From assembly GCF_014349105.1 (NCBI RefSeq), contig NZ_JACSJI010000018.1, forward strand, positions 1 through 64,000: a stretch of 64,000 nucleotides of DNA. Reading direction: 5' to 3'. This DNA is from Caulobacter sp. 17J80-11. GTDB taxonomy: Bacteria; Pseudomonadota; Alphaproteobacteria; Caulobacterales; Caulobacteraceae. A program made the translations under genes and the position numbers. Below the pieces are notes generated by a model. It did no database searches. It was not told where the DNA came from and saw only the letters and a program-made list of their open reading frames with translations. Each line of letters opens with the position of its first letter. The stretch's first letter is position 1. Below are positions 37,696 to 46,518 of the stretch, one piece after another.

Positions 37696-38078
37696 TGGAA
37701 ACTCAGGTCCAGCCCCGTCCGCGCCGCCCGAGGCCCAAGGTCGTCACCCTGACCGAGGCCGCGGCCGAGCGCGTCAAGGCGATCATGGCCCGCGCCGACA
37801 AGCCCTACGTGGGCCTGCGCGTCGGCGTGAAGAACGGCGGCTGCGCCGGCCAGGAGTACATCCTCGAATACGCCGAGACGGCCGCGCCGCTGGACGAGGT
37901 GGTCGAGGACAAGGGCGTCACCGTCCTGATCGACCCCAAGGCCGTGCTGTTCCTGATCGGTACTGTGATCGACTACGAGACCACCCAGCTGGCCTCCAAG
38001 TTCGTGTTCAAGAACCCGAACGAGACCGACGCCTGCGGCTGCGGCGAGAGCGTGACCATCAAGCCCGCGGAGGAATAA
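37695..38078 (+). CDS. sufA: Fe-S carrier, SufA/HesB/IscA family
   Basis: 127-residue A-type carrier. Short basic extension, then VVTLTEAAAERVKAIMARA, the first conserved cysteine in KNGGCAGQEY and the C-terminal pair in DACGCGES, giving the C-Xn-CGC pattern used to hold a cluster or iron. It receives clusters from SufBCD and passes them on. Start ATG 37695 (METQVQP). Last gene of the suf operon; a family A repeat starts 8 nt later and may act as terminator. Confidence 0.95.
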   Translation: METQVQPRPRRPRPKVVTLTEAAAERVKAIMARADKPYVGLRVGVKNGGCAGQEYILEYAETAAPLDEVVEDKGVTVLIDPKAVLFLIGTVIDYETTQLASKFVFKNPNETDACGCGESVTIKPAEE

Positions 38079-38085
38079 GCCGCTT

Positions 38086-38250
38086 CCTTCTCCCCTTGCG
38101 GGAGAAGGTGGCGCGCGGAGCGCGTCGGATGAGGGGTGTCTGCGCGACCTTTCTCATTGAACTCCGATCGCGCCCCATCCGGTGTGCGTAGCGCCGGCAC
38201 CCCTCATCCGTCCGGCTCCGCCGGACACCTTCTCCCGCAAGGGGAGAAGG
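38086..38250. repeat. Dispersed intergenic hairpin repeat, family A, second locus
   Basis: Left end CCTTCTCCCCTTGCGGGAGA, right end the matching inverted TCTCCCGCAAGGGGAGAAGG. Between them are GGATGAGGGGTG and CACCCCTCATCC, so the element forms a long interrupted hairpin. Same design as 5971-6129. It lies between the convergent sufA and glycolipid-binding-like genes. Confidence 0.85.
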
Positions 38251-38257
38251 GAAGGGG

Positions 38258-38848
38258 TTAGTTGCCCGGCAAATCCGCGATCCGGCTCCAGATCCCCTCG
38301 TACTCCACCGGCAGGCCGTCCTCGTCCACCTCGAGCTCGGCCGTGAAGTCGGTGGCGAGCCCGCTGTAGCGCCAACGCCGCTCGCCCAGGCGCTCGTAGC
38401 GCTGCGGCGTGGCCACGATCTCCAGCGACGGAAACTGCACCCAGGCGGCCTGGATGTCGGCGCTGGCCCCGACCTTCAGGCCCAGGCGCCGGATCGGCAG
38501 GACGTTGGTCGCCGGCGTGATCGCCAGGTCGATGTCCATGCAGCTCGACAGATCCACCCGGTCGTGCGCGCCCACCCACCATTCGTCGTCGACCTTGGCC
38601 ATCTGCATGCGGCGGGTGACGCCGTCGTAGTTCTGGGTCACCTCCACCTCGCGCGAACGCCAGCCGTTGCAGGCGCGCAGGCGGTAGTCGACGGTCAGCG
38701 GCTTGCCCTGTTCAGCCACGATCACCCGCCCGACCAGGTCGAAGCCGCCGGGCGCGTCGTACAATCGGAAGTGCTCGAAGCCGGCGTCGTCCTGGCGTCG
38801 CCAGATCAGGCTTCGCTTGGGCGAAGCCGTCTCGTCGGAGGGGCTCAT
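38258..38848 (-). CDS. Putative glycolipid-binding family protein
   Basis: 196 residues resembling the putative glycolipid-binding family (PA1994-like, a beta-barrel-like fold distantly related to LolA/LppX). Supporting segments: the opening IWRRQDDAGFEHFRLYD, LTVDYRLRACNGWRSREVEV, DEWWVGAHDRVDLSSCMDIDLAITPATNVLPIRRL and the C-terminal tail. No signal peptide, so it is cytoplasmic as encoded. The biochemical role is unknown. It precedes a bpt gene on the same strand, with 32 nt between them. Confidence 0.75.
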   Translation of the reverse strand: MSPSDETASPKRSLIWRRQDDAGFEHFRLYDAPGGFDLVGRVIVAEQGKPLTVDYRLRACNGWRSREVEVTQNYDGVTRRMQMAKVDDEWWVGAHDRVDLSSCMDIDLAITPATNVLPIRRLGLKVGASADIQAAWVQFPSLEIVATPQRYERLGERRWRYSGLATDFTAELEVDEDGLPVEYEGIWSRIADLPGN

Positions 38849-38880
38849 GCGAGTGTCCTCCCGGTGCGCGGTGGGGCCGC

Positions 38881-39654
38881 CTATTCCTGCTCGTCGGAAA
38901 GCTCGGGACCCTCGACCGGTTCCTCGTAGGCGACCCAGCCGCCGGGGCGCAGCACCTCCAGCGGGCGGTAGCGGGCCTTGTAGGCCATCTTCTCCGACCC
39001 GCGGACCCAGTAGCCGAGATAGACGTAAGGAACGCTCTGCAGCTTGGCCTGGACCACGTGGTCGAGGATCACGAAGGAACCGAGGCTGAGCTTGGGCTGG
39101 TTCGGATCGTAGAAGCTGTAGACCAGCGACAGGCCGTCGGCGAGCAGGTCGACCAGGACGCAGGCGACCAGGTCGCCCGGGCCGCCGTCGGCCGAGGTCG
39201 TGCGGTACTCCACCAGGTGGGTGCGTACGGCGGTGTCCTCGACCATGGCCACGTAGTCGGGCCAGGTCATGTCGCTCATGCCGCCGTGGGCGTGGCGGGC
39301 CATCAGATAGCGGCGGAGCAGGTCGAACTGCTCCATCGTGGCCTCGGCCTCGACGATGTGCCGGGTCAGGCCCTCGTTGCGCTCCAGCACCCGGCGCTCG
39401 GACTTCGAGAACTGGAACTGTGGGACGACGATTCGGGCCGAGACGCAGGCGTCGCAGGCCTCGCAGGCCGGGCGGTAGGCGATGTTCTGGCTGCGGCGGA
39501 AGCCGACCTGGGTCAGGGCGTCGTTGACCTGGGCCCCGTCGGACAGCGGCAGATGCGCGAACACCTTCCGCTCGTCGCGGCCGGGCAGGTACGGGCAGGG
39601 CGACGGCGCCGTCAGGAAGAACCGGAGCTGGCGTGTCGGAAAGTGCTGGGTCAC
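38881..39654 (-). CDS. bpt: Aspartate/glutamate leucyltransferase (arginyltransferase family)
   Basis: 257 residues of the Ate1/Bpt family. In bacteria the enzyme adds Leu to proteins with N-terminal Asp or Glu, feeding ClpS/ClpAP. Family features: PCPYLPGRDERKVFAHL, the cysteine pair region CEACDACVSARIVV, RYLMARHAHGGMSDMTWPDYVAMVED and GYWVRGSEKMAYKARYRPLEVL near the C-terminus. Start GTG 39654. Together with aat at 1836-2486 both leucine-transfer branches occur in the same 40 kb. Confidence 0.95.
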   Translation of the reverse strand: MTQHFPTRQLRFFLTAPSPCPYLPGRDERKVFAHLPLSDGAQVNDALTQVGFRRSQNIAYRPACEACDACVSARIVVPQFQFSKSERRVLERNEGLTRHIVEAEATMEQFDLLRRYLMARHAHGGMSDMTWPDYVAMVEDTAVRTHLVEYRTTSADGGPGDLVACVLVDLLADGLSLVYSFYDPNQPKLSLGSFVILDHVVQAKLQSVPYVYLGYWVRGSEKMAYKARYRPLEVLRPGGWVAYEEPVEGPELSDEQE

Positions 39655-39723
39655 CGCTGCGGCCTGAAAGGTCTCACTCGAGATTAGCGCTCACTTCGGA
39701 AACGCCCGCAAGGCCGATCCGCT

Positions 39724-40635
39724 TCACAGGCTCGTCTCGGACGGCAAAACGGGGGCTTCGCGCAACAGCACGATGGCGATGCGGCGGTTACCGGCCAGGG
39801 TGGGGTCGTCCGGATACAGTGGATCGGAGGCCGCCTTGCCGGCCACCTGGTAGACGCGGTCCGCGTCCACGCCCGAGCCCTGCAGGATCTGGCGCGCGGC
39901 GTTGGCGCGGGCGCCCGACAGGGTCCAGTCGCCTTCGTTCTTGCCACGGTCGGCGCTCGCGCTGGTGTGGCCGGTGATGGTGATCCGGTTCGGCAGCTGG
40001 TTGATCACCCGCGAGATGGCGCGGAGCAGCAGGCGGGCGCGCTCGTTCGGCTTGGCGGAGCCGGTCTCGAACATGGAGCGGCCCTCCTGGTCGACCATCT
40101 GGATGCGCAGGCCCTCCGGGGTCTGGTCGATCATGATGTTCTTCGAGAGCTCGGCCAGCTCCGGCATGTCCTGCATGGCCTGGCGCAGCGACTGGGCGGC
40201 GCTCTGGAAGGCGGCCTCCTCGCGGGCGGCCAGTTCCTTGCGCAGCGCCGCTTCGCTGGCGTCGGAGACGTCGACGGCGCCGATGTTGGGGTTGGTGCCC
40301 TGGTCGTCGGGCGCGGTCGGCGGGGCTTCGGGGGCCATCTGCTGGATGACCGACATGGAGCCCTCGGACTTCACGCCGTCCTCGCCCAGCGCCGTGCCGG
40401 CCAGGATGCCGCCCGAGCCGCTGGTCGACTGACTGACGCTGGCGGGAGCGAAATAGTCGGCGATACCGCGCTTCTGCTCGGGGCTGGTCGTGTTGATCAG
40501 CCACATCAGGAGGAAGAAGGCCATCATCGCGGTCACGAAGTCGGCGTAGGCGACCTTCCAGGCGCCGCCGTGGTGAGCGTGGGCGCCGCCCTTCTTGACC
40601 TTCTTGATGAGGATCGGGCGTTCGTTCATCGCCAT
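39724..40635 (-). CDS. motB: Flagellar motor protein MotB
   Basis: 303-residue stator subunit that anchors the motor to peptidoglycan. A cytoplasmic N-terminus, one membrane helix (FVTAMMAFFLLMWLI, about residues 33-50) with the proton-carrying Asp in AYADFVT, a long linker, and the OmpA-like peptidoglycan-binding domain (LPNRITITGHTSASA, TLSGARANAARQILQGSGVD, GNRRIAIVLLR). motA is not adjacent, which is normal in Caulobacter. ATG 40635; an internal ATG at 40629 is close. Confidence 0.95.
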   Translation of the reverse strand: MAMNERPILIKKVKKGGAHAHHGGAWKVAYADFVTAMMAFFLLMWLINTTSPEQKRGIADYFAPASVSQSTSGSGGILAGTALGEDGVKSEGSMSVIQQMAPEAPPTAPDDQGTNPNIGAVDVSDASEAALRKELAAREEAAFQSAAQSLRQAMQDMPELAELSKNIMIDQTPEGLRIQMVDQEGRSMFETGSAKPNERARLLLRAISRVINQLPNRITITGHTSASADRGKNEGDWTLSGARANAARQILQGSGVDADRVYQVAGKAASDPLYPDDPTLAGNRRIAIVLLREAPVLPSETSL

Positions 40636-40791
40636 CGACGCAGCACCTTTCTAGCGCGTGCGCGACCATGGGGCGAACAAGGTTAAGGCGAGGTTGCAAT
40701 CGCCGCGGTTGCGCCTAAGCGCGGCTGGGCCAGAGCGTGGCAGCTAATGTGGTGGCCGGTTTCGGCGCCTGCCGCGCTACAACTTTGCATT

Positions 40792-40840
40792 GGAGCCTTC
40801 TCTTCCGCTTCGGATGCTTCCATCCGAAGCGGGAAGGCTC
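40792..40840. repeat. Long hairpin between motB and the flavin reductase gene
   Basis: AGCCTTC and CCGCTTCGGATG form a two-part stem with their complements (CATCCGAAGCGG and GAAGGCT), loop CTTC, with a 4-nt bulge on the left arm. No T-run follows and it sits upstream of both divergent genes, so it is not an ordinary terminator. Confidence 0.7.
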
Positions 40841-40864
40841 TAGGCAGGCGCGCAAGGAGCCGCC

Positions 40865-41341
40865 GTGGACTCAGATACTTCGCTTTCCTTCCGTAGGGCT
40901 TTGGGGACCTTCGCCACCGGCGTGGCCGTGATCACGGCCGAGGACCAGGCCGGGGTGATGGGCCTGACGGTGAACTCCTTCACCTCGGTGTCGCTGGAGC
41001 CGCCGCTGGTGCTGTGGTGCCTGGGCGACGAATCCGATCGTCGCCACGTGTTCCACACGGCCGAGCGCTTCACCGTGAACGTGCTGGGGGCCGAGGACCA
41101 GGACCATTCGGAACGCTTCGCCTTCGGGGCCTGTCGGCTGGCGCCGGAGGAGATTGAGCGCGGGCCCGAGGGCGCGCCCATGCTGGCCGGGGCGATGACC
41201 CGCTTCGAGTGCGTCACCCACGAGCGCATCCAGATGGGCGACCACGTGATCATCGTCGGGCGCGTGGTGGCCTTCGACAGCCGCCCGGGCGACGGGCTTC
41301 TGTATTTCCGCGGCCGCTACGGCCGAGCAGTAGGGGACTGA
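40865..41341 (+). CDS. Flavin reductase-like (FMN-binding) protein
   Basis: 158 residues of the flavin reductase-like domain family, the small component of two-component flavin monooxygenases: FRRALGTFATGVAVITAED, GLTVNSFTSVSLEPPLVLWCL, FTVNVLGAEDQDHSERFA and HVIIVGRVVAFD. It should reduce FMN or FAD with NAD(P)H and pass it to an unidentified monooxygenase. GTG start 40865. It ends 2 nt before the next gene, so the two are co-transcribed. Confidence 0.88.
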   Translation: MDSDTSLSFRRALGTFATGVAVITAEDQAGVMGLTVNSFTSVSLEPPLVLWCLGDESDRRHVFHTAERFTVNVLGAEDQDHSERFAFGACRLAPEEIERGPEGAPMLAGAMTRFECVTHERIQMGDHVIIVGRVVAFDSRPGDGLLYFRGRYGRAVGD

Positions 41342-41343
41342 GC

Positions 41344-42207
41344 ATGAAGATCGCCTTCGCCGGCATGGGCGTCATGGGCGCGCCGATGGCGGGCCACCTC
41401 AAGCGCGCCGGCCACGACGTGACGGTCTTCAACCGCTCCCCGGCCAAGGCCGAAGCCTGGGCTGCGGCCCACGGCGGCCGTTGGGCCCCGACGGCGAAGG
41501 ACGCGGCCGAGGGCGTGGAGCTGTTCGTGCTGTGCGTCGGCAACGACGACGACGTGCGCCAGGTGGTCACCGAGGCCCTGCCGGTGCTGGCCCCTGGCGC
41601 GGTGATCGTGGACCACACCACCACCTCCGCCAAGGTCGCCCGCGAGATGGCCGAGCTGGCCGCCGCCAGCGGCCGCACCTTCCTGGACGCGCCGGTCTCC
41701 GGTGGTCAGGCGGGGGCGGAGAACGGGACGCTGACGGTGATGGCCGGCGGCGACGCGGCCGCCTTCGCCCGGGTCGAGCCGGTGCTGGGCGCCTACGCCA
41801 AGGCGACGCGGCTGATGGGCCCGGCCGGCGCGGGGCAGCTGACCAAGATGGTCAACCAGATCTGCATCGCCGGCGTGGTCCAGGGCCTGGCCGAGGCGGT
41901 GCACTTCGCCAAGTGCGCGGGCCTGGACACCACCGCGGCTTACGAGGCGGTCAGCAAGGGCGCGGCCCAGTCCTGGCAGATGGACAACCGCTGGAAGACC
42001 ATGGCCGAGAACCGCTTCGACTTCGGCTTCGCGGTCGACTGGATGCGCAAGGACTTAGGGTTGGTGCTCGACGAGGCGCGCGCCAACGGCGCGAATCTGG
42101 CCCTGACCGCCCTGGTCGACCAGTTCTACTCCGAGGTCCAGGCGATGGGCGGGAGCCGCTGGGACACGTCCTCGCTGGCGGCGCGGCTGGAAGACCGGCG
42201 GCGCTAG
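41344..42207 (+). CDS. NAD(P)-dependent beta-hydroxyacid dehydrogenase family oxidoreductase
   Basis: 287 residues of the 3-hydroxyisobutyrate dehydrogenase/tartronate semialdehyde reductase family. Rossmann loop GMGVMGAPMAGHLKRAGHDVTVFNRS, the DAPVSGGQAGAENGTL catalytic block, and the lysine in GAGQLTKMVNQICIAG (about residue 170), then the C-terminal helical domain. Substrate undetermined. It is 2 nt downstream of the flavin reductase gene, and its last 4 nt overlap the convergent nuclease gene. Confidence 0.92.
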   Translation: MKIAFAGMGVMGAPMAGHLKRAGHDVTVFNRSPAKAEAWAAAHGGRWAPTAKDAAEGVELFVLCVGNDDDVRQVVTEALPVLAPGAVIVDHTTTSAKVAREMAELAAASGRTFLDAPVSGGQAGAENGTLTVMAGGDAAAFARVEPVLGAYAKATRLMGPAGAGQLTKMVNQICIAGVVQGLAEAVHFAKCAGLDTTAAYEAVSKGAAQSWQMDNRWKTMAENRFDFGFAVDWMRKDLGLVLDEARANGANLALTALVDQFYSEVQAMGGSRWDTSSLAARLEDRRR

Positions 42208-43220
42208 TCCGTCCCGTACAGGAAGTCGTACGGGTCGATCTGACCGGCCTCGATCGCCTTCACTGACACCTCCGGCCAGCCGACCTTGGCCTCGGCGCTG
42301 GCGCGCCAGGCGTCGACGGTGAAGTCGCGCAGGGCCGAGGCGCCGGCCGCCAGCCGCTCGGTCGCGAACGCCTTGCCGCGCGCGTCGCCCGGCTGGAAGC
42401 CGCCGGCCTTTTCCAGCGCATAGAACGGCACGACGGTGGCGTTGGTCGCCTTCAGCAGCGTCGCCACGCAGGCCTTGAACGGGCCTACGCAGGCCTTCGG
42501 TTCGGCCATGCCGCCGCGCACCTGGGCCAGGGCGGCGTTGTCGAACACGAACTTGCCCTCGAACGGGCCGTGCACCCTGGCGTTGGTGAAGCCCTCGGGA
42601 TTGGGAAAGTCGCCCCAGCCGTTGAAGTGCACCGAGGTGTGGTGCGGCTGGCTGGCGTCGCCGACATAGTGGGCCCAGGTCCCCAAGTCGCGGATGATCA
42701 GCTGTTCGCGGCGCGCGCGGTCAGCGGCCAGCCAGGCCTTGCGCGCCGGGTCCGTGGCGAACCGCTCGCCGGCCGCCGCGGCGCGCCATAAGGCGAAGTC
42801 GCGCACCAGCTGCTGCCAGCCGTCCACCATCGCGTAGGACAGCCAGCCCGCCTTGACCGGATCCTGACCCGCGGCGCGAAGCGCGCCGTCGTAGTCGTTG
42901 AAAAGGTTGGGCAAGTCGTCGAGCGAAGGGCCGCCCAGGACGCGGCCGTCATCGTCCAGGTCGATGAAGTGGGCGGGGTCGCGCATGCCGTCGTGCGGCT
43001 GGCCCGCGCCCTTGGAGCGGTCGGGCTCCCGCGCCAGTTCGCCGATCTGGGCGGCCACGCCCGGCGCGCGCAGGAAGGCGGGGACCTCGGCGGGCAGGGC
43101 CTGCGCGCCGGCCGTGCCGATCATGCGGTGACCGGCCGCGCCCCAGGCCAGGGCCGCGCCCGGGCTCGAAGCGACCACTGCGACCAGCGCCGTCGTCGCG
43201 GCGAACGTCCGGAAATTCAT
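42204..43220 (-). CDS. Secreted S1/P1-type nuclease
   Basis: 338 residues with a signal peptide (cleaved after ALA) that leaves Trp as the mature N-terminus (WGAAGHRMIG); in P1 nuclease the N-terminal Trp is itself a zinc ligand. Other metal-binding blocks are PAHFIDLDDD, LGTWAHYVGDASQPHHT and the HFNGWGDFPNPEGFTNARVH segment. It would cut single-stranded DNA or RNA, or 3'-nucleotides, outside the cytoplasm, perhaps for phosphate scavenging. ATG 43220; an upstream in-frame start would place the signal peptide internally. Confidence 0.9.
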   Translation of the reverse strand: MNFRTFAATTALVAVVASSPGAALAWGAAGHRMIGTAGAQALPAEVPAFLRAPGVAAQIGELAREPDRSKGAGQPHDGMRDPAHFIDLDDDGRVLGGPSLDDLPNLFNDYDGALRAAGQDPVKAGWLSYAMVDGWQQLVRDFALWRAAAAGERFATDPARKAWLAADRARREQLIIRDLGTWAHYVGDASQPHHTSVHFNGWGDFPNPEGFTNARVHGPFEGKFVFDNAALAQVRGGMAEPKACVGPFKACVATLLKATNATVVPFYALEKAGGFQPGDARGKAFATERLAAGASALRDFTVDAWRASAEAKVGWPEVSVKAIEAGQIDPYDFLYGTD

Positions 43221-43319
43221 CACTCGAAACCCTGGCTGAAAGACCGCTGTTTTCTGTCGCGCGGCCACGGTTCGTCCGCAAGGCCGAGCTGAGCAGAAAA
43301 CCGTGACGCCAGCGCGACG

Positions 43320-44198
43320 TCAGCGCCCGGCGGTGCGCGCGAAGGTCATGCCGCAGCCGGTCTCGCCGGGGCTGCCCAGCCACATGTCGTCCAGGCGCAG
43401 CACGCCGCCGCCGTCCACCTCGTACCGGCCGTCGAAGTCGGCCCCGTCCGGGACGCGGCCGTCGCCGTCGATGATCAGCAACAGGTGGCCCGTCTCCGGA
43501 TCCGCCCGCCAGACGCCGGCGTAGTCGGCCGACGGCTCGACGTGGGCGAAGCTCGCGCTGAACCGGCCGTCGGTGCGGAAGGTGAGGGCGCGCAACGGGA
43601 CCTGGGTCGTCCAGCTGCGCTCGCCCGTGCGGCCCCCGTCGGCGCAGTCGTAGGCCATTTCCAGCCGCCAGGTCCCGACCAGGGGCGGGGTCGAGCCGGC
43701 GTCGGCCTTGAAGGCGTCGCCCCGGGCGGCAGTGAGGCAGCGGGCCGCCTCGTTCCTGATCTTGCGGGCTTCGGCGCGGTAGACCGGCTGGTCGTCCAGC
43801 GCCCGATCGAGCGACAGGCGCAGGGCGTGGGCGCGCGACCCGCCCCGGCCGACGCACGACATGGCGACGGTATGCTCCGGGCCGGCCGGGTCCAGCACCA
43901 TAACCACCTGCGGCGTCCCGCCGGGCGTGGCCTCCAGCACGTCGCGCAGGCAGGCGAGTCGCGCGTTTCCGCTCCGCGCCAGGCAGTCGCGGTAGGCGGC
44001 GGTCGACAGGGCCGGGGGCACGGTGTCGATCGTACCGTCGCGCGCCATGGCGGCCACCAGCCGCTCGCCGATCTGCACCAGCGCCCCGTTGGCCGAACCG
44101 GGCGAGGTCACGACCACCGCGGTCGGCGGCGGCGCGGCCAGGGCGGCGGTCGGCAGCAGGAGGGCCAGGGCGGCGACGGCGGTACGGAACGCGATCAT
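43320..44198 (-). CDS. Secreted protein of unknown function
   Basis: 292 residues with a clear signal peptide (MIAFRTAVAALALLLPTAALA). No family recognised. The middle has CLARSGNARLACLRDVL, suggesting a disulfide, and the C-terminal half (LVGTWRLEMAYDCADGGRT... GRYEVDGGGVLRLDDMWLGSP) looks like a lipocalin-like or CREA-like beta-domain that would bind small ligands; this is a guess from pattern. Five to six cysteines fit an extracytoplasmic protein. Start set at ATG 44198; the longer upstream frame lies within mazG. Confidence 0.75.
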   Translation of the reverse strand: MIAFRTAVAALALLLPTAALAAPPPTAVVVTSPGSANGALVQIGERLVAAMARDGTIDTVPPALSTAAYRDCLARSGNARLACLRDVLEATPGGTPQVVMVLDPAGPEHTVAMSCVGRGGSRAHALRLSLDRALDDQPVYRAEARKIRNEAARCLTAARGDAFKADAGSTPPLVGTWRLEMAYDCADGGRTGERSWTTQVPLRALTFRTDGRFSASFAHVEPSADYAGVWRADPETGHLLLIIDGDGRVPDGADFDGRYEVDGGGVLRLDDMWLGSPGETGCGMTFARTAGR

Positions 44199-44238
44199 CC
44201 GGCGAAGATCGCCGGGCAGGCTGAATCCAGGGTGTACG

Positions 44239-45036
44239 CTAGCGCGTCTTGTCGGCCGCGCGCGCCTCGTTCCAGAAACCGTCCATCTCTTCCAGGCTCG
44301 ACTGTTCGGGCGAGCGCCCGGTTTCGGCCAGGCGGGCCTCGATGTGGTGGAAGCGGCGGACGAACTTTGCGTTGGCGGCGCGCAGGGCGTCTTCAGGCTC
44401 CACATCCAGTTTGCGTGCCAGGTTCGCGACGACAAACAGGAAATCGCCGAGTTCCTCGCGGGCCTTGGCCATGTCGCCGGCCTCGATCTCGGCCTCCAGC
44501 TCGGCGATCTCCTCGCGCAGCTTCTCCAGCACCTCGGCGGTCGTCGGCCAGTCGAAGCCCACGCGCGCCGCGCGCTTGGTCAGCTTCATCGCGCGGGTCA
44601 GGGCCGGCAGGCCGACGGGGACGTCGTCCAGCACGCCGTGCTGCTGCTTGGCCTTCCGCTCGGCCGCCTTCTGGGTCTCCCAGGCGATCGTCTGCTCGTC
44701 GGCGGTGCGGCTGTCGCCGCCGCCGAACACGTGCGGGTGGCGGCGGATCAGCTTCTCGGCCATGGCCTCGGCCACGTCGTCGAACCTGAACAGGCCCTGC
44801 TCCTCGGCCATGCGGCTGTGGAACACCACCTGGAACAGCAGGTCGCCCAGCTCGACCTTCAGCTCCTTGAGGTCGTTGCGCTCGATGGCGTCGGCGACCT
44901 CGTAGGCCTCCTCGACCGTGTAGGGCGCGATGCTGGCGAAGGTCTGCTCCACGTCCCAGGGACAGCCGCCCACGGGATCGCGAAGGCGGGCCATGACGTC
45001 GAGCAGGCGCTGCATGGGGGAGGGGGCGTCGGTCAT
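44239..45036 (-). CDS. mazG: Nucleoside triphosphate pyrophosphohydrolase MazG
   Basis: 265 residues, the usual two-domain MazG. The N-terminal domain has the CPWDVEQTFASIAPYTVEEAYEVADAI and ELGDLLFQVVFHSR metal-binding pattern; the C-terminal domain has GFDWPTTAEVLEKLREEIAELEAEI and EELGDFLFVVANLAR. It hydrolyses (d)NTPs to monophosphates and lowers (p)ppGpp-related stress effects in some bacteria. ATG 45036. It lies 11 nt after the MFS gene in the same direction, so the two may be co-transcribed. Confidence 0.96.
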   Translation of the reverse strand: MTDAPSPMQRLLDVMARLRDPVGGCPWDVEQTFASIAPYTVEEAYEVADAIERNDLKELKVELGDLLFQVVFHSRMAEEQGLFRFDDVAEAMAEKLIRRHPHVFGGGDSRTADEQTIAWETQKAAERKAKQQHGVLDDVPVGLPALTRAMKLTKRAARVGFDWPTTAEVLEKLREEIAELEAEIEAGDMAKAREELGDFLFVVANLARKLDVEPEDALRAANAKFVRRFHHIEARLAETGRSPEQSSLEEMDGFWNEARAADKTR

Positions 45037-45047
45037 GGGCGAAGCGT

Positions 45048-46418
45048 CTACCCGGCCGTCGACCCGGCTTCCAGCGCGTCGCGCGCCCGCAGGCCGGCCA
45101 GGACCTCGGCGTGGCTTTCACGGGTCAGCGGATAGCGCTTCAGCGACCACGCGGCCAGCAGCAGCAGCAGGGTCGGCGCCCCCAGGAACAGCACCTGCAG
45201 GACGGTGAGCGCCTGGCCGCTGTTCACCGCGCCCTCGCTGGTGTCGAAACCCGCGAGGCCGAGGATGTAGCCGGCGACCGCCGAGAGGGCGTAGCCCAGC
45301 TTGGTGGTCAGGCTCAGGAAGGAGAACAGCAGCCCCATGCGGTCCTGGCCGGTCTCCAGCCGGACCTGGTCGCCGATGTCGGCCATCATCGCCCGCAGCA
45401 GCAGCAGGCCCGCCGCATAGGGCAGGCCGGCCACGAACAGGGCGGCGGCGGTCAGGTTGAAGTTTCCGGCCGGCACGAAGCCCACAGTCAGGTAGACGAT
45501 CGCGTAGACGATGCTGGCGATCTGCAGGGCGCGGTCCTTGCCGACCCGCGTCGCCAGCCAGCTCCAGAACGGCGCGCCGATCAGGCCGGCGACGAAATAG
45601 ATGACCAGGAACATCTGGCTCTGCGAGCGCTCGAAGCCCTTCACGCTCTCGAAGAAGTAGTAGAGCAGGGCGCCGGTGATGCCCGGGGCGAGGCCCAGCA
45701 GCAGATCGCAGATCAGGATCTTTCGCACCGCCGGCCGGCGGAACAGCTGGAGATAGGCCGACAGGCCGCCGTGCGGGGTCTCTTTCTGCGGCTTGGGCTC
45801 GGGCACGAACAGCAGGTTGGCCGCGAGCGTGACCGGCAGGGCGACCAGGATGAACCAGCCCATGGCGTGCACCCCTTCGGTGAAGGAGCCGCCCATGACC
45901 TTCATCACCACCACCGGGATGAACAGGGCGATCAGCACGCCGACGATGTTGGCCGCCTGCCACCATCCGTAGGTGCGCGAGCGCTGGTCGTAGTCCGGCG
46001 ACAGCACCGCCGCCCAGGCCAGCTGGGCCAGGGTGCAGATCGAGAATCCGGCGTAGAGCACCAGCAACCAGACGAACAGGTAGGCGAAGCTCGCCCCCGG
46101 CTTGACCATGAAGATCATCCAGGTGGCCAGCATCAGGATCGGCGTGCCGGCGGTGATCCAGGTGCGGTACGGCCCCCAGCGGTTGCGGGTCCGGTCCATG
46201 CCCCAGCCGACGATCGGGTCGAAGAAGATGTCGATGCCGCGCACGGCGAAGAAGGCCAGGCTGGCCATGGTCAGGGGCAGGCCCACCGCGTCGCTGGCGT
46301 AGTAGTTCAGCAGCACCGCCGCCAGCGGCAGGCCCAGCGCCGCATAGGGCAGGCAGGGCAGGGAGAAGGCGGCCAGCACCCAGTTGCTGCGACGCGCGGG
46401 GGACGAGGGCTGCGACAT
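45048..46418 (-). CDS. MFS transporter, glycoside-pentoside-hexuronide (MelB-like) type
   Basis: 456 residues, about 12 membrane helices. The MelB-type motif GIDIFFDPIVGWGMDRTRNRWGPYRTWI after helix 2 marks the GPH cation symporter group; a second segment LICDLLLGLAPGITGALLYYFF is typical of sugar carriers. Substrate probably a glycoside or oligosaccharide with Na+ or H+; not determinable. ATG 46418, upstream of mazG. No sugar hydrolase is adjacent. Confidence 0.88.
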   Translation of the reverse strand: MSQPSSPARRSNWVLAAFSLPCLPYAALGLPLAAVLLNYYASDAVGLPLTMASLAFFAVRGIDIFFDPIVGWGMDRTRNRWGPYRTWITAGTPILMLATWMIFMVKPGASFAYLFVWLLVLYAGFSICTLAQLAWAAVLSPDYDQRSRTYGWWQAANIVGVLIALFIPVVVMKVMGGSFTEGVHAMGWFILVALPVTLAANLLFVPEPKPQKETPHGGLSAYLQLFRRPAVRKILICDLLLGLAPGITGALLYYFFESVKGFERSQSQMFLVIYFVAGLIGAPFWSWLATRVGKDRALQIASIVYAIVYLTVGFVPAGNFNLTAAALFVAGLPYAAGLLLLRAMMADIGDQVRLETGQDRMGLLFSFLSLTTKLGYALSAVAGYILGLAGFDTSEGAVNSGQALTVLQVLFLGAPTLLLLLAAWSLKRYPLTRESHAEVLAGLRARDALEAGSTAG

Positions 46419-46518
46419 CGGTCGCTCCTGACAAGGGGCGACTCAGGCCCGTTCGGGCCGATCAGAGCTTCGCAGGAGCGCGGCGGCAAGGCTCAGGCGG
46501 GCGCGCGCCGCCGAAGGC

